Shown: in pieces, positions 60,519 through 64,000 of the stretch
Position numbering within the stretch: position 1 is the stretch's first letter
How the letters are laid out: every line of letters begins with the position of its first letter
Notes under the pieces: generated by a model
The model's input: the letters and a program-made list of their open reading frames with translations, nothing else
What the model was told of the DNA's origin: nothing
The model's database searches: none
Source: an uncultured Bacteroidia bacterium
GTDB taxonomy: Bacteria; Bacteroidota; Bacteroidia; Bacteroidales; UBA932
Direction: 5' to 3'
Length of the DNA: 64,000 nucleotides
Assembly: GCA_902781705.1 (NCBI GenBank)
Contig: CACZKE010000001.1
Location: forward strand, 62,001 to 126,000
Position numbers and translations under genes: made by a program

Positions 60519-61580
60519 CTACCTGGCGGTCGTTACATACGACCGCCATTTTTCGATCAGGGCGGTCATGTCCGCGGGGAGGGGAGCCTCCAGGAAGATG
60601 CGCTCGCCGGTGCGGGGGTGGGTGAAACCCAGGGTGCGGGCGTGGAGGGCCTGCCGGGGGCAGAGGGCGAAGCAGTTCTGGATGAACTGGCGGTATTTGG
60701 CGTAGATGGTGCCCTGCCGGATTTCGGCCCCGCCGTAGCGCTCGTCGTTGAAGAGGGGATGGCCGATGGAGGACATGTGCACGCGGATCTGGTGCGTGCG
60801 GCCCGTTTCCAGGCGGCATTCCACGACCGTGATGAAGCCGTAGCGCTCCAGGACCTTCCAGTGGGTGACGGCCCATTTCCCCTTCTCCGGATCATCATAG
60901 ACGCGGAAGCGCAACCGGTCGTTCGGGTCCCGGCCGATGGTGCCGGCGATGGTCCCTTCGTCCTCCGCCAGGTTGCCCCAGACCACGGCCGTATAGACCC
61001 GGTCGATGGAGTGGACGAAGAACTGGTCCGCGAGGTGCGCCTGGGCGGAAGGATTCTTGGCCACGACCAAAAGGCCGCTCGTGTCCTTGTCGATGCGGTG
61101 CACCAGCACGCCCATCCTTTCGTCGCCCTCTTCCGGTCCCTGGGAGATCCCCAGATAGTAGGCCAGGGCATTGACGAGCGTCCCGTTGTAGTTCCCGTGT
61201 CCCGGATGAACCACCATTCCGGCGGGTTTGTTCACGACCAGCACGTCCTCGTCCTCATAGACGATATCCAGGGGAATGTTCTCGGGAAGGATTTCCACGC
61301 CCCGGCGCTCGTAGGGCATCACGAACTTGATGACGTCGCAGGGGCGGATGATGGTATTGGCCTTCGCCGGCTTGTCGTTCACGAGGACATAGCCCAGTTT
61401 GATGGCCTGCTGGACCCGGTTCCGGGACGTCCCTTCCTGGTGGGTGGCGATGAACTTGTCCACCCTCAAGGGCGCCTGCCCCTTGTCTGCGACGAGACGG
61501 AAATGCTCGAACATCTCCTCCTGTCCGTCATCGGCGGCAGGGGAGTCCAGGAGCATGTCTTCCGGAACGAAGTCGGTCAT
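60519..61580 (-). CDS. rluD: Ribosomal large subunit pseudouridine synthase, RluD-like
   Basis: 353 residues with an S4 RNA-binding domain (~35-95, RVDKFIATHQEGTSRNRVQQAI) and the pseudouridine synthase core with the catalytic Asp motif HRIDKDTSGLLVVAKN, then GRTHQIRVHMSSIGHPL. It isomerises uridines in helix 69 of 23S rRNA. Its ATG overlaps the PASTA gene stop (ATGA, 61577-61580), a pairing often seen in Bacteroidota. Confidence 0.92.
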   Translation of the reverse strand: MTDFVPEDMLLDSPAADDGQEEMFEHFRLVADKGQAPLRVDKFIATHQEGTSRNRVQQAIKLGYVLVNDKPAKANTIIRPCDVIKFVMPYERRGVEILPENIPLDIVYEDEDVLVVNKPAGMVVHPGHGNYNGTLVNALAYYLGISQGPEEGDERMGVLVHRIDKDTSGLLVVAKNPSAQAHLADQFFVHSIDRVYTAVVWGNLAEDEGTIAGTIGRDPNDRLRFRVYDDPEKGKWAVTHWKVLERYGFITVVECRLETGRTHQIRVHMSSIGHPLFNDERYGGAEIRQGTIYAKYRQFIQNCFALCPRQALHARTLGFTHPRTGERIFLEAPLPADMTALIEKWRSYVTTAR

Positions 61581-62392
61581 TTCTTCTCGGCCGGCAGTTT
61601 TTCGGAATCCAGCGTCAGGTAGAGATTGACGGCGGTTCCATAGGTACGGGCCTGGCCGGCGTAGTCCTGCTTATAGACGACGGCGTTCATGGAGTCGGCA
61701 TAGGAACGGATGTCGGTGTCGAACCGGACGCGGCCCACGTTCAGACTCCGGTCGTGTAGGGCATCCACGGCCCGGATGTATTTCATGCCGATGACCTTGG
61801 GGACCGTCGTCGGAGCCGCATCGGAGGCGAGGCCCAGGGTGAGGTCCACTTCGGAGCCGCTGACCACCAGGTCGCCGGGGCGTACGGTACGTCCGCGGAC
61901 CGTCTGCCGGAGAACGTTGTTCGTGGCGATATCCTGCGTATAATTGAGTCTTCCGAGACTGAGACCGCGGTTGTTCAGTTCCGAGCGGGCTTCGTTCAGG
62001 GAATAGCCTACGAGGTTGGGCATGACCACTTTCCGGGGAACGATGGAATTGATAGTCAGGAAGATGCTGCGTCCTTTCTTGACCGTGGACCCGGCCTTGG
62101 GGGATTGGCGGTAGATGACTCCGGCCCCGAGGCGCCGTACGAAGACGGAGTCCGTCACTTTTACGCCCACATGGGCATCACGGGCGACATCCTGCGCCTC
62201 TGCGACGGTCATGTTCGTGAAGTCCGGCACCGGTACGGTCTTTCCGTGCCGCGTGATAAGTCCCAGTGCAACCTGCGCGACGATGATGAGGCCTGCCACC
62301 AGTGCCGCGGCCATCAGGAGATTCCGCACGATCCAGTTGGACAGGATGCCCTTCGCCTTGTCTTTCGTATCCTTGGATATTTTCTTGGCCAT
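61577..62392 (-). CDS. PASTA-domain membrane protein
   Basis: 271 residues. A basic N-terminus and one TM helix (~23-45, LLMAAALVAGLIIVAQVALGL), then three PASTA repeats outside the membrane (VPDFTNMTVAEAQDVARDA, MPNLVGYSLNEARSELNNRG, VPKVIGMKYIRAVDALHDRS). No kinase or transpeptidase domain is attached. PASTA domains bind cell-wall precursors or serve in assembly; the role here is unknown. Confidence 0.88.
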   Translation of the reverse strand: MAKKISKDTKDKAKGILSNWIVRNLLMAAALVAGLIIVAQVALGLITRHGKTVPVPDFTNMTVAEAQDVARDAHVGVKVTDSVFVRRLGAGVIYRQSPKAGSTVKKGRSIFLTINSIVPRKVVMPNLVGYSLNEARSELNNRGLSLGRLNYTQDIATNNVLRQTVRGRTVRPGDLVVSGSEVDLTLGLASDAAPTTVPKVIGMKYIRAVDALHDRSLNVGRVRFDTDIRSYADSMNAVVYKQDYAGQARTYGTAVNLYLTLDSEKLPAEKK

Positions 62393-62415
62393 AAGATCCG
62401 TTTCGTTTCAATTTT

Positions 62416-62423
62416 CAAAGATA
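62416..62423 (-). promoter_or_regulatory. -7 element of the PASTA-rluD operon (TATCTTTG)
   Basis: Exact TAnnTTTG on the minus strand, 23 nt before the PASTA ATG. Confidence 0.6.
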
Positions 62424-62470
62424 GCGATTTTTTCCGGAAGTATCATCGGTAAGCAATTATTCGGTCTTTC

Positions 62471-62501
62471 TTTGATTTTTATGTAAAATCGCCTATATTT
62501 G
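62471..62501 (+). promoter_or_regulatory. Promoter of the structured RNA / sensor leader (TTTG, 19 nt, TATATTTG)
   Basis: TTTG at 62471-62474 and TATATTTG at 62494-62501, a full consensus match. The expected transcription start is near 62506-62509, about 185 nt before the next coding start. Confidence 0.82.
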
Positions 62502-62506
62502 TACAA

Positions 62507-62685
62507 ATATTGACGAAAACAAGTCATCTATATGCTTCCTGATAAGTCCTGAACGGGAAAACTAGGGAATATTTCATTACTAAAGGACAGGAAGCTTTTC
62601 CGGAGGCTCTATGCTGGGCATAGTCGCCTCTCCTTTAGTGGTCCCCCTAGGCCATCTCGTTGAGCTCCGGCTGTGCTCTTTTTTT
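62507..62685 (+). ncRNA. Candidate structured RNA (6S/Bacteroidales-1-like or riboregulatory leader)
   Basis: About 179 nt bounded by a consensus promoter and a T7 tract (62679-62685) after a small GAGC/GCTC stem (62662-62665/62675-62678). Nested helices: CTAGGG (62562-62567) with CCCTAG (62645-62650); ACTAAAGGA (62579-62587) with TCCTTTAGT (62631-62639); hairpins 62590-62601 and 62603-62630 (GAGGC, CTATGC-TGG-GCATAG, GCCTC). A competing helix pairs GCTTCCTG (62534-62541) with CAGGAAGC (62588-62595). Promoter-to-terminator layout and size suit a 6S-type or the described Bacteroidales-1 RNA; the closeness to the next ATG (6 nt after the T tract) equally suits an attenuator. Confidence 0.55.
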
Positions 62686-62691
62686 GAGGCC

Positions 62692-64000
62692 ATGCCGAGA
62701 GTTTATTGGATTCTGCTACTGTTTCTGTGGACCTGTGTGTCTGCCGGTTGCCGCCCTGATCAAGAGCGGGAGGAGGCTTTGTCCGCCTTGGAGGAGACCG
62801 CCGCACTGGACCGTGCCGACGTGTTGATAACCAATCCGGACTGCCTGGCCCCCGCCTTGTCCTATATCCCCCGGCACGGGACTGACAAACAGAAGATGAT
62901 GCTATGGTATTACCTGGGCAGGATCCAGACCAACGGGGGCGATTTCGGGGCGGCCTCGCTCTCTTTCGAACGGGCGGAAGCGTTGGAGGATATTGTCGGA
63001 GACCCTCACCTTACAGGGTTGGTCAACCGGGCTTACGCGGGCGTATTCAATTGGATGTACGACGTCCGGGAAGACTCTCTCCATCTGCTCAAGGCAATCA
63101 GGGCTTTCGATGCGGCGGGGGATACCCTCCATGCCGCCGAAGCGGGCCTTCGGCTCGCCGTGGCCTTCTGCAGCGACCGGGAATGGGACAAGTCTTATGC
63201 GCAGTTCATGCGTGTCCGGTCCATGGCCATGAAACATGACATGCTGGCCTTTCGCTATCGGTTGTGCCTGGCCTCTTTCCTGGCGACCGCGCCCGATGAG
63301 TACGATGACCTGGATGCGCTGACCCTCTTCGAGGAGGCACGTACCTTCAATCCTTCCTTACCTGTAGACAATGCGATCGATTACGGGTATATCCTGGCGC
63401 TTTCCGGCCGGGAGAACGAGGGATTGCATATCTGGGACAGTCTGGAGCGTGCACATCCGGAAGGGCTCATGAATCTGGATTACAAGCGCTACCGCTACCT
63501 GGAACAGAAAGGTCGCTTCGAGGAGGCCTCGTTTTATCTGGACCGCGTCGTCCAGAGGCACGATTCCGTTCTCCTGGCCCGGATCTCCGACCTGGCCGGC
63601 AATTCGCAGCGGAACTACCTGGAGACAATGGCCAGGGAAGAACGGGAGGAGAGGGAGCGGGCGCGGAACCTGCAGGCGGGCATCCTGTCCGGGAGCATCT
63701 TCCTGATCATTACCATGCTTCTGGCCGGCATGGCTGTCTATCAGAACGAGCGATCCAAGCGTCTGGAGTCCCAGCATGTCCTGGAAGACACCAGGCGGCT
63801 GGTCTCCCGCCTGGAGGATGCGGAGAAGAAATACCTGATGCGGATCCATACGCTCAGCCGCGATGTCCGCAATACCCGGTCGGCCCTGGATGCGGCCCGG
63901 TCGGATTATCTGTACCTTTTCCGGAGCAGTTACCGCAAACTCGGCGAACTCTTCGAAGCCCGCTACTACGCGAAATCGGAAGTCTCCTTGAGCAAGAAGG
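62692..64000 (+). CDS. TPR-like lipoprotein with TM helix and coiled coil, 3' end beyond the window
   Basis: Open for 436 codons to the window edge. A lipoprotein-type signal (VSAGC, Cys20) is followed by ~290 residues of helical, TPR-like repeats (for example LGRIQTNGGDFGAASLSFERAE and GRFEEASFYLDRVV), a TM helix at about 329-351 (ILSGSIFLIITMLLAGMAVY) and a coiled coil (RLESQHVLEDTRRLVSRLED). This layout resembles Bacteroidota TPR sensor proteins whose cytoplasmic C-terminus often carries a helix-turn-helix or kinase part; that part is not visible. A possible structured leader or ncRNA ends 6 nt upstream. Confidence 0.75.
   Translation, partial: MPRVYWILLLFLWTCVSAGCRPDQEREEALSALEETAALDRADVLITNPDCLAPALSYIPRHGTDKQKMMLWYYLGRIQTNGGDFGAASLSFERAEALEDIVGDPHLTGLVNRAYAGVFNWMYDVREDSLHLLKAIRAFDAAGDTLHAAEAGLRLAVAFCSDREWDKSYAQFMRVRSMAMKHDMLAFRYRLCLASFLATAPDEYDDLDALTLFEEARTFNPSLPVDNAIDYGYILALSGRENEGLHIWDSLERAHPEGLMNLDYKRYRYLEQKGRFEEASFYLDRVVQRHDSVLLARISDLAGNSQRNYLETMAREEREERERARNLQAGILSGSIFLIITMLLAGMAVYQNERSKRLESQHVLEDTRRLVSRLEDAEKKYLMRIHTLSRDVRNTRSALDAARSDYLYLFRSSYRKLGELFEARYYAKSEVSLSKK

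Noticed and set aside
62534-62570. Hammerhead ribozyme (CTGATAAG and GGGAAAAC resemble the core)
   Set aside because: The conserved CTGANGA-stem-GAAA order with a stem III and cleavage site cannot be built from the sequence.

Overview
The window reads as chromosomal DNA of an anaerobic, GC-rich member of the Bacteroidales. The support is the Bacteroidota-type promoter core (TAnnTTTG, in three cases with a -33 TTTG 19-20 nt upstream), start codons that mostly lack Shine-Dalgarno sites, an outer-membrane receptor of the OMP_b-brl type, many signal-peptide or lipoprotein glycosidases, and dispersed GTCATTTCGAGC-type palindromic repeats. No SusC/SusD pair, phage, transposase, CRISPR array or tRNA was seen.

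Region 1 (1-16192) is a tightly packed plus-strand cluster: a GH106 alpha-L-rhamnosidase cut by the window edge, an old-yellow-enzyme type FMN/4Fe-4S/FAD reductase, an OFA-like MFS carrier, a Tat-exported metallo-beta-lactamase fold hydrolase, a nucleoside-hydrolase-like DUF1593 lipoprotein, an unusual FMN_bind-carboxylesterase fusion, a second esterase and a complete second GH106 enzyme. A convergent acyl-CoA/aryl-CoA ligase gene follows. Together they could remove rhamnose and ester groups from a plant phenolic glycoside, reduce the aglycone and activate it; this is inference.

Region 2 (16344-31172) has an AraC-type regulator, a GH94 cellobiose phosphorylase, an ECF sigma factor operon with a hybrid anti-sigma/beta-barrel protein, a PNPOx-like lipoprotein, two GH78 rhamnosidases and a GH3 beta-glucosidase. 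Region 3 (31326-46298) is a rhamnose utilisation run: rhaB, rhaA, rhaT, then a full pyruvate-dehydrogenase-type complex (E2, E3, fused E1), a PHP protein, a bifunctional aldolase/short-chain dehydrogenase, a SorE-like dehydrogenase and a double class II aldolase. Rhamnose freed by the glycosidases would enter as DHAP plus lactaldehyde; the embedded dehydrogenase complex may handle pyruvate made from the lactaldehyde. Repeat elements sit in the gaps of this run, provide two of its stop codons and have inserted in frame into two of its proteins.

Region 4 (46269-55421) has a minus-strand, translationally coupled five-gene operon (trkA, CBM9-like protein, serB, porin, esterase), an M48 lipoprotein protease, an EF-hand membrane protein of unknown role, and rplU-rpmA behind a leader with a 15-codon ORF. 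Region 5 (55566-64000) holds serS-ruvC, a large OMP receptor, rluD with a PASTA protein, and finally a promoter-driven structured RNA ending in a T7 tract directly before a lipoprotein-type sensor protein that runs off the window.
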